A stretch of DNA of 64,000 bases from Rhizobium tropici CIAT 899 (GTDB lineage Bacteria > Pseudomonadota > Alphaproteobacteria > Rhizobiales > Rhizobiaceae): NCBI RefSeq assembly GCF_000330885.1, contig NC_020062.1, positions 1,496,374 to 1,560,373 on the forward strand, read 5' to 3'. How positions within the stretch are numbered: position 1 is the first letter of the stretch; each line of letters begins with the position of its first letter. Under the pieces are notes generated by a model, which searched no databases, was not told where the DNA came from, and was given only the letters and a program-made list of their open reading frames with translations. This document shows positions 8,438-16,514 of the stretch, in pieces. Position numbers and translations under genes: made by a program.

Positions 8438-9250
8438 TCAAAGCCGACCGGCGATATAAGCCATGCTTTCCTTGAGAGCCGTAACTGGTTCCTTCAGAGC
8501 ATGCACCGCCGGGGCAAAAGGTTCGAAAGACACCGGTCCGGCATAACCAGCAGACAGCAATGCCCGGAGCTGACCGACATTATCGAGACGATCCCTCGCA
8601 TCGACAAGAAGACGATGCGGATCGCGCATGTCCCCAACGGAAACATCGGGATCGCTGACGCCGGAAATATGCACGAGACCCGTCAGTTCGGGGAAGATTG
8701 CGGTCTCACCGGCGAGGTAATGATGGAAAGTATCGTGCACGAGGAGGAAGGTGGATCTCGCGCCGAGTTCCTCGATCGCGGCGGCCGCCTCGCTCTTCAG
8801 CTGCAGCGAGCAGATCTCGAAGCCGAGCGGCTCTACCAGGCCGATAACGCCGGCCGCTTCCAGCATCGGCTTCAGGGCTGACAGCGCCTTGCGGAGATTG
8901 GCATGCCGTGCCTCCGGCTCGCGGCCGCTGCCGTCGTTGACCGGAACGAGGACGAGCGCCCTGGCGCCGCAATCGCGCGCGTAATCGATCAGCGCCGCCG
9001 CTTCCCGGGCACGCTCGTCGTTCCACTCATTGAAACGCTGCAGAGCGTTGATCGAGATGATCGTCAGCCCATGCCGCGCCGCGAGCTCCTTGACGGCCGC
9101 TGCCGGCGTACCATCCAGGATCGCGTTCCCGGCAAGGTCATTGCGGATTTCGACGCTGTCGATGCCGAGCTCTTTTGCGGCGGCAAAGAACGATTCAAGC
9201 CTCAATGACGGCGCGCACATATGATTGAGCGCAAAACGAATGGAACTCAT
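8438..9250 (-). CDS. IolI-like sugar isomerase/epimerase (TIM barrel)
   Basis: A 270-residue xylose-isomerase-like TIM barrel protein. Metal-ligand positions of the IolI (2-keto-myo-inositol isomerase) family are visible: Glu in LVEPLGFE, Asp in LVHDTFHHY, His in LVHISGV and Glu in SFEPFAP near the C-terminus. The N-terminus FALNHMCAPSLRLESFF resembles IolI. ATG at 9250 is preferred: GAGGAGGA lies 9 bases upstream, whereas an in-frame GTG at 9259 abuts that site. The LacI-family gene lies upstream on the same strand and the moc-like operon is divergent, so an inositol-type substrate is likely; MocC of rhizopine catabolism is in the same superfamily. Exact reaction unknown. Confidence 0.85.
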   Translation of the reverse strand: MSSIRFALNHMCAPSLRLESFFAAAKELGIDSVEIRNDLAGNAILDGTPAAAVKELAARHGLTIISINALQRFNEWNDERAREAAALIDYARDCGARALVLVPVNDGSGREPEARHANLRKALSALKPMLEAAGVIGLVEPLGFEICSLQLKSEAAAAIEELGARSTFLLVHDTFHHYLAGETAIFPELTGLVHISGVSDPDVSVGDMRDPHRLLVDARDRLDNVGQLRALLSAGYAGPVSFEPFAPAVHALKEPVTALKESMAYIAGRL

Positions 9251-9359
9251 GATAGGCACTCCTCCTCAAGGCGTCCGGCAGCAAGAGACATTCCAGATCC
9301 GCTGCGCCTGCTTTGCGAAGAACTAGCGACATTCCTGTCCTTCTTCCATCGGCGTCAGC

Positions 9360-9410
9360 CATCATTCCTGATAGAATTCTTGAGATAATGCTAGAATTAC
9401 ATCATTCTTG
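9360..9410. promoter_or_regulatory. Two CATCATTCnTG repeats upstream of the isomerase gene
   Basis: The gap between the isomerase start and the stop of the LacI-family gene contains CATCATTCCTG at 9360-9370 and CATCATTCTTG at 9400-9410, starts 40 bp apart. The same 11-base word occurs twice more, 42 bp apart, at 12960-13012 in front of the regulator gene. These are candidate operator half-sites for the LacI-family regulator. Inference from repetition and position only. Confidence 0.45.
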
Positions 9411-10207
9411 TCAGATGTTTTCCGAGAGGAAGATTTCAAATGGCAGGAAGCTTTGGCCCGGAACGGCAACGTCATCGCTCTCGACGGACTTGATCATCAG
9501 GCTCATCAGTTCCTTGCAAAGTGCCGGCAGCGGTGTGCCGATCGCCATGGCTACGACATCATCGGCAAGCGCTGCCCTCGATTCCGGCGTCAACTCGTTG
9601 ACGACGGCGATCAGCTTGCCGGATAAACGCTCCTCCCGAATGGCGGAAATTGCTCCCTCCATGCCGCCACCACAGACATAGAAGCCGATGAGATCGGGAT
9701 GCTTCTGCAGGAGATCGAGCGTCGCCTCGTGGGTAATCTCGGGCGTGTCGAGATTGATGAGCGTATCCAGCACCTCGAATTCCGGGGCATTTTCGCGAAA
9801 ATAAGAGCGAAAGCCGATTTCGCGCAGCTCATGGCCGAGGAAGCGGTGGCTGCCGACAAAACAGGCGACCTTCCCCGGACGCCGTGCGGAGCGTGCAATG
9901 ATCCAGGCGGCCGTGCGTCCGACCTTGCGGTTATCGACACCGATATAGCCCTGGCGCGCCGTGGTGGAGAAATCTGACAGGAGCGAAAAGACCGGAATGC
10001 CTTTTTCCTTCAACTCCTCGATTGCGGCGGTGACCGCCGGATAATCCGGTGCGACGAGGGCGACGGCCTGACTGCGTGACGCCACCGTCTTCAGTTTCTC
10101 GACGATCGCCGTCGGGGTCGAGGCGGTTACGAAGTCGACCTGTGCGTTAATGCGCGCGGTCGTGACTGCCTGCGCCGCCGCCGCAATCTCCCTGGCAAAA
10201 GCCTGAT
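9411..10207 (-). pseudogene. LacI-family regulator, C-terminal fragment (split by IS21 element)
   Basis: This fragment encodes the last 262 residues of a LacI-type regulator: the periplasmic-binding-protein-like effector domain, with VALVAPDYPAVTAAIEEL, GIPVFSLLSDF, YIGVDNRKVGRTAAWIIA and GKVACFVGSHRFLGH. The reading frame stays open into the insertion sequence but the DNA-binding domain is missing; it lies 2.5 kb away at 12702-12940. Removing the element and one 7-bp duplication restores one frame of about 342 residues across the junction (AFYQA joined to FAREIAA), the normal LacI size. The effector-domain style is that of sugar or polyol regulators. Probably non-functional as it stands. Confidence 0.92.
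10201..10207. repeat. Left target-site duplication of IS21-family element
   Basis: GCCTGAT occurs here and again at 12702-12708, directly outside the TGT and ACA ends of the element. It could also be read as 8 bp (AGCCTGAT), since an A stands at the inner junction on the right and next to the repeat on the left. 4-8 bp is the usual range for this family. Confidence 0.9.
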
Positions 10208-10290
10208 TGTGATTAGGCATGGAATAAGGACCCCGCATTTGGGGTGATCGGCATCCAAACGGGACCCCCATTTGCGATGGGGTTACAACA

Positions 10291-10320
10291 GCCTCCGGTT
10301 TAATCGGAGGCTTTTTATTT
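10291..10320 (+). terminator. Terminator-like hairpin before istA
   Basis: GCCTCCG (10291-10297) and CGGAGGC (10305-10311) form a perfect 7-bp stem with a 7-base loop, followed by TTTTTATTT. It stands inside the element, 3 bases before the istA start codon, and its right arm contains the only GGAGG near that start. It could stop transcription entering from outside the element, or mask the istA ribosome site. Confidence 0.6.
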
Positions 10321-10322
10321 GG

Positions 10323-11822
10323 ATGCTTGTTGTGGAGACAATTCTGAAGATACGGCGACTTTCCCGCGTGCAGGGCAAGTCGATTAAGGCGATCTGCCGG
10401 GAGCTTGGTATATCGCGCAAGGTGGTGCGGAAGGTTCTGCGCAGCGATGAGACGGAGTTCAAATACGAGCGGGCCCGCCAACCTCAGCCGAAGCTCGGTC
10501 CTTGGCGCAATCAGCTCGATGGAATGCTGTTTGCCAATGAGGCCAAATCCTCTCGGGAACGGCTGACGCTGATCCGGCTGTTCGAGGATTTGCGCGAACT
10601 CGGCTACCAGGGCGGTTACGACACCGTCCGGCGCTATGCCCGAACCTGGGCGAAGGAGCGCGGCTCGGTGACGGCGGAAGCCTATGTGCCGCTCTATTAT
10701 GCGCCGGGCGAGGCTTACCAGTTTGACTGGAGCCACGAGATCGTCGTGCTGAATGGCGTGACGACGACGGTGAAGGTGGCGCATGTCCGGCTCTGCCATA
10801 GCCGGATGATGTATGTGAGAGCCTATCCGCGCGAGACGCAGGAGATGGTCTTCGATGCCCATGACCGGGCGTTCGCGTTCTTCGGCGGGGCCTGCACGCG
10901 CGGCATTTATGATAATATGAAGACCGCGGTGGAAACGGTCTTCGTCGGCAAGCAACGGCAATACAATCGCCGCTTCCTGCAGATGTGCAGCCACTACCTG
11001 ATCGAGCCGGTGGCCTGCACTCCGGCGTCAGGATGGGAGAAAGGCCAGGTCGAGAACCAGGTCAATCTGGTGCGGGAACGCTTCTTCACCCCCCGACTGC
11101 GCTTCAAATCCTACGACGAGCTGAATGGCTGGCTGCTGGACAAATGCATCAGCTACGCCCGCGCCCATAAGCATGTCGACCAGACAGAGCGCACGATCTG
11201 GGAGGTGTTCGAAACGGAGAAGCCGCATCTAGTCAGTTATCCCGGTCCGTTCGATGGCTTCCATGCTGTGCAGGCCTCGATCGGCAAGACCTGCCTCGTG
11301 CGCTTCGATAACAACAAATATTCTGTGCTGTCGACCTCGGTCGGTCGCCCGGCCGAGATACATGCCTATGCCGACCGCATCATCATCCGTCAGGACGGCG
11401 TCGAGATAGGCCGGCACGACCGCAGCTACGGCCGCGGCGAGACGGTCTATAATCCATGGCATTATGTGCCGGTCCTGACTCGAAAGCCGGGAGCATTGCG
11501 CAATGGTGCGCCGTTCCACGATTGGGTTTTGCCTGCCGCCATGGAGAAAGTGCGACGCCGGCTGAAGGGCATGCATGACGGCGACCGGCAGATGGTGTCG
11601 ATCCTCGAATGTGTCGGTCTGGACGGGCTCCCTGCCGTCGAGGCGGCCTGCCAGGAGGCGCTCGATCAGGGCGTGTTCTCGGCCGCCGTCATCATCAACA
11701 TTCTGGCCCGCAAGCGTGACCCGCAGCCGGCTGCCATCCTTTCCATTCCCGATGCGCTTCGCCTGACTCATGAGCCTCTGGCCGATTGCGCCCGTTACGA
11801 CAGCCTCAGGAGGGCAAGCTGA
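10323..11822 (+). CDS. istA: IS21-family transposase IstA
   Basis: A 499-residue DDE transposase. The N-terminal helix-turn-helix is [20 protein letters not shown] (residues 20-39). The retroviral-integrase-type core supplies Asp135 (QFDWSHE), Asp197 (GIYDNMK) and Glu244 (KGQVENQV). It catalyses strand cleavage and joining at the element ends. The first ATG after the terminator-like hairpin (10323) is taken as the start; a start at 10272 would place the N-terminus in the terminal repeat region. The stop is followed after one base by the istB start, with AGGAGGG near the end of istA serving istB. Confidence 0.95.
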   Translation: MLVVETILKIRRLSRVQGKSIKAICRELGISRKVVRKVLRSDETEFKYERARQPQPKLGPWRNQLDGMLFANEAKSSRERLTLIRLFEDLRELGYQGGYDTVRRYARTWAKERGSVTAEAYVPLYYAPGEAYQFDWSHEIVVLNGVTTTVKVAHVRLCHSRMMYVRAYPRETQEMVFDAHDRAFAFFGGACTRGIYDNMKTAVETVFVGKQRQYNRRFLQMCSHYLIEPVACTPASGWEKGQVENQVNLVRERFFTPRLRFKSYDELNGWLLDKCISYARAHKHVDQTERTIWEVFETEKPHLVSYPGPFDGFHAVQASIGKTCLVRFDNNKYSVLSTSVGRPAEIHAYADRIIIRQDGVEIGRHDRSYGRGETVYNPWHYVPVLTRKPGALRNGAPFHDWVLPAAMEKVRRRLKGMHDGDRQMVSILECVGLDGLPAVEAACQEALDQGVFSAAVIINILARKRDPQPAAILSIPDALRLTHEPLADCARYDSLRRAS

Positions 11823-11823
11823 T

Positions 11824-12558
11824 ATGGAACGACCCCAAATCCTCGACATGATGGGCACGCTGAAGCTGTTCGGCATGCGCAGCGCCTATGACGAGATCAT
11901 GGCCTCCGGCATAAAGCGCCAGCACGAACCGCCGCGCATCGTGGGCGACCTACTGCAGTCAGAGATCGCCGAGAAGCAGTCTCGCTCCATCAAATACCAG
12001 ATCGCTGTTGCCAAGCTGCCGCTGGCCAAAGACATCGACGACTTCGACTTTACCGACACACCGGTCAATGAAGGGCTGGTGCGCCAGCTCGCGACCGGAG
12101 CCTTCCTTGCCGAGCAGCACAACATCGTTCTGGTCGGCGGGACCGGCACAGGAAAGTCCCACCTGTCCATCGCGCTTGCTCGTGCTCTGATCCGCAACGG
12201 AGCACGCGGGCGCTTCTTCAATGTCGTTGACCTTGTCAATCGGCTTGAGACAGAGGCACGTGGCGGAAAGCAAGGGCGGCTGGCCGACTTCATCACCAGG
12301 CTCGACTTCGTCATCATGGACGAGCTCGGCTACCTCCCATTCGCCCAGGCCGGCGGGCAGCTCCTCTTCCATCTGATCAGCAGGCTCTACGAGCGGACCT
12401 CAATCATCGTCACGACGAACCTGGCGTTCGGCGAGTGGCCGGCCGTGTTCGGCGACGCCAAGATGACCGCCGCTCTGCTCGACAGACTCACTCATCATTG
12501 CGAGATCGTTGAGACCGGAAATGAATCCTGGCGCTTCAAAAACCGCTCTCAAAGCTAA
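11824..12558 (+). CDS. istB: IS21-family ATPase IstB
   Basis: A 244-residue AAA+ helper ATPase that assembles on target DNA and stimulates the IstA transposase. Walker A GGTGTGKS is at residues 105-112 and Walker B FVIMDE at 162-167. [19 protein letters not shown] near residue 200 is the sensor region typical of IstB. AGGAGGG lies 9 bases upstream of the ATG. Full length, no frameshift. Confidence 0.96.
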   Translation: MERPQILDMMGTLKLFGMRSAYDEIMASGIKRQHEPPRIVGDLLQSEIAEKQSRSIKYQIAVAKLPLAKDIDDFDFTDTPVNEGLVRQLATGAFLAEQHNIVLVGGTGTGKSHLSIALARALIRNGARGRFFNVVDLVNRLETEARGGKQGRLADFITRLDFVIMDELGYLPFAQAGGQLLFHLISRLYERTSIIVTTNLAFGEWPAVFGDAKMTAALLDRLTHHCEIVETGNESWRFKNRSQS

Positions 12559-12701
12559 AGCCGAAAAGACAAACAATCCGCGCCCGCAGGCCCCTGCGCT
12601 AAATGGAATGCTCCGGGCCTACGCGCGCTGACCCTATGCAACCAGAGGCAGGGGTCCCTTTTGGGAGCCGATAAGGGGTCCCGTTACAACGCCGATTGAC
12701 A

Positions 12702-12708
12702 GCCTGAT
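12702..12708. repeat. Right target-site duplication of IS21-family element
   Basis: Second copy of GCCTGAT, directly after the ACA end of the element. With the copy at 10201-10207 it marks the insertion as a simple transposition event with little change since. Confidence 0.9.
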
Positions 12709-12940
12709 AGAAGGCCTGAACCGGCTTCTGCAGGACGAAGCCCAACCGATATTGCGGCAAGTCCTCGAAGACGCGCTGACGCAGGAGGCCCACGGCGTGA
12801 TAGCCGATTTCCTGGGCCGCCTCATAGACGCGGCGTGCCGTTTCCTCCCGTACGCGATGGCGCCCATTCAGCACACGATCGATCGTCGCGACACTGACGC
12901 CGGACGCTTTGGCAAGATCCGCTATGGTGGGGCGACGCAT
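12702..12940 (-). pseudogene. LacI-family regulator, N-terminal fragment (split by IS21 element)
   Basis: This fragment encodes the DNA-binding half of the regulator: PTIADLAKASGVSVATIDRVL is the LacI helix-turn-helix and NGRHRVREETARRVYEAAQEIGY the hinge-side helices. It has its own start (ATG at 12940) with CAGGAG upstream. After codon 79 the frame runs into the right end of the insertion sequence and would stop at 12599, giving at most a 113-residue truncated product. That product would still carry the DNA-binding domain but no effector domain, so it could in principle bind operators weakly without induction. The rest of the gene is at 9411-10207. Confidence 0.93.
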
Positions 12941-13090
12941 GGCTACTCCTGAGATATGTCATCATTCATGACGTCAGATTTTGATATGTTTTGATAGATT
13001 CCATCATTCATGCATTGAGGCAAGCGAAAAGTCGATCTATCGTTTTCGGCATCGAGGGCGGTGCGCTGTTGCACATCGCGGGAGGCAGGA
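12941..13090. promoter_or_regulatory. Divergent promoter region, LacI-family gene / mocD-like operon
   Basis: 150 bp between the regulator start and the desaturase-like gene. It holds two exact copies of CATCATTCATG (12960-12970 and 13002-13012), starts 42 bp apart, about four helical turns, in direct orientation. The first copy runs into TGACGTCA (12969-12976), a perfect palindrome with a central CG as in LacI-type operators. GATATGT also occurs twice (from 12953 and 12982). A looping repressor would suit this spacing. Promoter elements were not assigned. Confidence 0.45.
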
Positions 13091-14179
13091 ATGACGACGA
13101 TAATCAGGCGTGACTATGATCTGCTCGGCGAAAGCGGCAGGCTGGCCGTAGAAACGGGGCTTGCGGCCGCCGAATGGTATCATACAGATGTGCCGCGCAA
13201 GGACATGAAAGCGCTGATGCAGCGCTCGGATGCGCCTGCGATCCGCGACACCATCATCTGGCTCGGCAGCATGGCCGTCTTCGCAGCACTTGGTGTCTAC
13301 TTCTGGGGCTCCTGGATCTGTGTCCCCTTCTTTCTGGCCTATGGCGTGCTCTACGGCTCTGCCTCCGACAGCCGCTGGCATGAATGCGGTCATGGCACGG
13401 CGTTCAAGACACGCTGGATGAACGACGCGGTCTATCAGATCGCCTGCTTCATGATCATGCGCAATCCGGTCACCTGGCGCTGGAGCCATGCACGCCACCA
13501 CACCGATACCGTCATTGTCGGCCGCGATCCGGAAATCGCCGTCATGCGGCCGCCGGATCTTCTTCGCCTCGTCCTCAATTTTTTCGGCATCCTCGATGCC
13601 TGGTACGCGATGGTCGACATGCTGCGCAATGCGGCCGGCTTCGTCAGCGCTGCGGAAAAGAGCTTCATTCCAGAGATGGAACAGCCGAAGGCGATCCGCA
13701 TCGCCCGCATCTGGCTGGCCATCTATATCGCTACCGTTGCGAGCGCGATCGCCATGGGCTCGATCCTGCCGCTGATGCTGATCGGCCTTCCCCGGCTCTA
13801 TGGCGCCTGGCATCACGTCCTGACCGGCCTGCTGCAGCATGGCGGCCTTGCCGACAATGTCGTCGACCACCGGCTGAACAGCCGTACCGTCATGATGAAT
13901 CCGATCAGCCGCTTCATCTACTGGAACATGAACTACCATGTCGAACACCACATGTTCCCGATGGTGCCGTACCACGCGCTGCCGAAGCTGCACGCGATGA
14001 TCAAGCACGATCTGCCGGCACCGAACCCATCCATATGGTCCGGCTATCGCGAGATGATCCCGGCATTCCTGCGGCAATTGCGCAACGAGGATTATTTCCT
14101 GAAGCGCGAGCTGCCGCCGACGGCACGGCCCTATCGCGGGGAGTTCCATGGCGAACTTCCGGCTGCGGCTGCCCAATAA
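13091..14179 (+). CDS. MocD-like membrane fatty-acid-desaturase-family oxygenase
   Basis: A 362-residue integral membrane non-heme di-iron enzyme. All three histidine boxes of the family are present: HECGH (97-101), HARHH (133-137) and HVEHH (283-287), with hydrophobic segments between them (around 55-92 and 220-255). Only a Rieske ferredoxin and a ferredoxin reductase follow, so it is probably the terminal oxygenase of a three-component system. The same trio is mocDEF of Rhizobium leguminosarum, which acts on the methyl group of the rhizopine 3-O-methyl-scyllo-inosamine. The assignment rests on family and gene order. ATG 13091 has GGAGG upstream; an earlier in-frame start at 13061 lacks one. 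Confidence 0.85.
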   Translation: MTTIIRRDYDLLGESGRLAVETGLAAAEWYHTDVPRKDMKALMQRSDAPAIRDTIIWLGSMAVFAALGVYFWGSWICVPFFLAYGVLYGSASDSRWHECGHGTAFKTRWMNDAVYQIACFMIMRNPVTWRWSHARHHTDTVIVGRDPEIAVMRPPDLLRLVLNFFGILDAWYAMVDMLRNAAGFVSAAEKSFIPEMEQPKAIRIARIWLAIYIATVASAIAMGSILPLMLIGLPRLYGAWHHVLTGLLQHGGLADNVVDHRLNSRTVMMNPISRFIYWNMNYHVEHHMFPMVPYHALPKLHAMIKHDLPAPNPSIWSGYREMIPAFLRQLRNEDYFLKRELPPTARPYRGEFHGELPAAAAQ

Positions 14180-14204
14180 ACCGGACATGGAAAGGGAGGA
14201 AAAC

Positions 14205-14516
14205 ATGAGCAACTGGATCGAAGTCTGCGCCGCCGATGCGATCGACGAAGAGGATGTCATCCGCTTCGACCATGACGGACGAACCTTCGCCGTCTATCGC
14301 AGCCCCGAGGACGATTATTTCGCCACCGACGGCCTGTGCACCCATGAGAAGATCCATCTCGCCGACGGGCTGGTCATGGACAACATCATCGAATGTCCGA
14401 AGCATAATGGCCGCTTCGACTACCGCACTGGCGAAGCCAAGGGCGCGCCGGTCTGCGTCAACTTGCAGACCTATCCGGTTAAGGTCGAAAACGGCATCGT
14501 CTTCATCGGGCTCTGA
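14205..14516 (+). CDS. MocE-like Rieske 2Fe-2S ferredoxin
   Basis: A 103-residue soluble Rieske ferredoxin. The cluster ligands are CTH (Cys45, His47) and CPKH (Cys64, His67), with the usual loop spacing. It should carry electrons from the following flavoprotein to the di-iron oxygenase. AGGGAGGA lies before ATG 14205; the in-frame start at 14148 overlaps the desaturase-like gene and is not favoured. The product is of the MocE family of 2Fe-2S ferredoxins. Confidence 0.88.
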   Translation: MSNWIEVCAADAIDEEDVIRFDHDGRTFAVYRSPEDDYFATDGLCTHEKIHLADGLVMDNIIECPKHNGRFDYRTGEAKGAPVCVNLQTYPVKVENGIVFIGL

Positions 14517-14526
14517 GGAGGCAAGC

Positions 14527-15753
14527 GTGGCTCATTTCGTCATTATCGGAGCCGGAGAATGTGGTGCCCGCGCCGCCTTCGCGCTCCGGGAAAAGGGATT
14601 TGGCGGCGATATCACCCTCATCGGCACCGAGCCGCTAGCGCCGTACGAACGCCCGCCACTGTCAAAAGCAGGGACGGATCAAGCGCCGGAGCCGAAATTC
14701 ATCGCCACATTGGAGCGTTACCCGGAGCAATCGATCGATCTGAAGCTCGGCACCACGGTGATCGCGCTCGATCCCGCGACGAAGACCGTCAAGCTCTCGG
14801 ATGAACAGACGCTCACGTATGACAAGCTTCTGCTTGCAACCGGAGCCGCGGCGCGAGGGTTTCCAGGCGTTGACAGCACATCGCTGCGCATCCGCGTGCT
14901 GCGCACCCATGCCGATGCGGTGGCTTTGCATGCAGCCCTTCATCCCGGACGGCACATTGCCGTCGTCGGTGGCGGTTTCATCGGCCTTGAGCTGGCGGCA
15001 ACGGCGCGTATCCGCGGTGCCGACGTCACCGTCATCGAAGGCCTGCCGCGCGTCCTGAAGCGCGGCGTGCCCGAAGAGATCGCTGAAGCGATTACCGAAC
15101 GCCATCGCCAGGAAGGCGTGGATATTCGTTGCGGCCAGACCATCGAAGCCTTGCAGGAAGAAACCGATAAGGTGGTTGTTCGTCTGGCAGGCGGCGAAGT
15201 CATCTCCGCGGACCTGCTGCTCGTCGGCATCGGCGCGCTGCCGAATGTCGCGCTGGCCGCAGAAGCGGGGCTCGCGATCGACAATGGTATTGCCGTCAAC
15301 GAGCGGCTGGAGACCTCCCATACAGATATCTTTGCGGCAGGCGATTGCTGCTCGTTTCCGCTGTCACTTTATGGCGGAAGACGCGTTCGCCTCGAATCCT
15401 GGCGCAATGCACAGGAGCAGGCCAATCTGGCCGCCGCCAACATGCTGGGCGAAAGTGCGGAAATGTCCGCCGTCCCATGGTTCTGGTCCGATCAATATGA
15501 TTTTACGCTGCAGATCGCAGGGCTGGCGGATGACGCGGTCACTCATGTGCGGCGCGACCTCGATGACGAGGCGTTCATTCTCTTCCATCTCGGCGCGGAC
15601 GGAAGGCTGCTTGCCGCCAGCGGCATCGGGCGCGGCAATGCCATCGCGCGCGACATCCGTCTTGCCGAAATGCTGATCGCGACCCGCGCGCATCCGGATC
15701 ACGCCGCCCTGGCGGCAAGCTCCGTCAAGCTGAAGTCGCTGCTTGCCGCATAA
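14527..15753 (+). CDS. MocF-like ferredoxin-NAD(P) reductase
   Basis: A 408-residue FAD/NAD(P)-dependent reductase of the rubredoxin/putidaredoxin-reductase type. FAD-binding VIIGAGECGARAA is at residues 5-17, the NAD(P)-binding VVGGGFIGLELAA lies mid-protein, and the second FAD motif is IFAAGDCCSF. The start is GTG at 14527, 10 bases after the Rieske stop, with GAGGAGG upstream. It is the probable electron entry point of the MocD-MocE chain. Confidence 0.88.
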   Translation: MAHFVIIGAGECGARAAFALREKGFGGDITLIGTEPLAPYERPPLSKAGTDQAPEPKFIATLERYPEQSIDLKLGTTVIALDPATKTVKLSDEQTLTYDKLLLATGAAARGFPGVDSTSLRIRVLRTHADAVALHAALHPGRHIAVVGGGFIGLELAATARIRGADVTVIEGLPRVLKRGVPEEIAEAITERHRQEGVDIRCGQTIEALQEETDKVVVRLAGGEVISADLLLVGIGALPNVALAAEAGLAIDNGIAVNERLETSHTDIFAAGDCCSFPLSLYGGRRVRLESWRNAQEQANLAAANMLGESAEMSAVPWFWSDQYDFTLQIAGLADDAVTHVRRDLDDEAFILFHLGADGRLLAASGIGRGNAIARDIRLAEMLIATRAHPDHAALAASSVKLKSLLAA

Positions 15754-15824
15754 TATCGCCGTTGGGCCTTGACGCAGCAGGCCGAAGCATAAATGTCTTC
15801 CCCCCACGGCAAATGGAGGAAGCA

Positions 15825-16385
15825 ATGAAAATACTCGGCATATCAGGCAGCCTGCGCAAAGGCTCCTTCAACACGGCTCTGCTCCATGCCGCCGTCGAAC
15901 TTGCACCAAACGGTGTCGAACTGATCGCGCGCACCATCCATGGCGTGCCGCTCTATGACGCCGATCTCGAAGCCGCGGACGGCATTCCGGAAAAGGTGCG
16001 GGAGCTCAAGGAGCTGGCCATCTCGGCCGACGGGCTGATCCTGTTCACACCGGAATACAACAATTCGCTTCCTGGCGTTTTCAAGAACGCCATCGACTGG
16101 ATGAGTCGCCCCTCCACTGACATCGCGCAGGTCTTCGGCGGCAAACCGATCGCGGTTCTAGGCGCGTCGCCGGGCAATTTCGGCACCATTCTCAGCCAGA
16201 ATGCCTGGTTGACGGTCTTGCGTACGCTCGGCGCCGAAGCATGGTTTGGCGGCCGGTTGATGGTGTCGCGCGCCGGCAGCGTCTTCGATGCAGACGGGGC
16301 GATCGTCGATGAGAAGGTGAAACACAATCTCTCGGCTTTCCTCGAAGGCTTCACCGCTTTCGTCGCAGATCGTGGCAAAGGCTGA
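15825..16385 (+). CDS. NAD(P)H-dependent FMN reductase
   Basis: A 186-residue flavodoxin-fold reductase of the chromate reductase/ArsH group. GISGSLRKGSFNTALL at the N-terminus is the FMN phosphate-binding loop, and LFTPEYNNSLPGVFKNAIDW the second flavin loop. GGAGGAAG precedes ATG 15825. It is 71 bp after the MocF-like gene on the same strand and may be the last gene of that operon; whether it helps the oxygenase or simply deals with quinone or oxidative stress cannot be told. Confidence 0.88.
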   Translation: MKILGISGSLRKGSFNTALLHAAVELAPNGVELIARTIHGVPLYDADLEAADGIPEKVRELKELAISADGLILFTPEYNNSLPGVFKNAIDWMSRPSTDIAQVFGGKPIAVLGASPGNFGTILSQNAWLTVLRTLGAEAWFGGRLMVSRAGSVFDADGAIVDEKVKHNLSAFLEGFTAFVADRGKG

Positions 16386-16514
16386 TCAACGGCTTTCCGG
16401 TTGAACCGAAGGCAAACCGGAAGTCTATGATTGGGCCTAGGAATAGCCTAATGTGAATCGAGGCGCCGAACCCGGCGTCTCCGGGGCCTTGCACATTCTC
16501 TTCCTTCGATAATC

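Larger units (their letters stand above)
10208..12701 (+). mobile_element. IS21-family insertion sequence, complete
   Basis: A 2494-bp element with istA and istB. Its ends read TGTGATTAGGC on the left and, inverted, TGTCAATCGGC on the right. Inside each end, at the same offset of 19 bases, lies a copy of (A/G)GGACCCC (10227-10234 and 12675-12682), and a further GGGACCCC copy lies at 10261 and at 12651-12658; such repeated subterminal boxes are transposase-binding sites in IS21. It interrupts the LacI-family gene after codon 79. Both genes are intact, so the element may still be active. Confidence 0.95.

Noticed and set aside
12599..12940. Small intact 113-residue HTH protein
   Set aside because: The last third is encoded by the end of the insertion sequence; it is the truncated front of the LacI-family gene.
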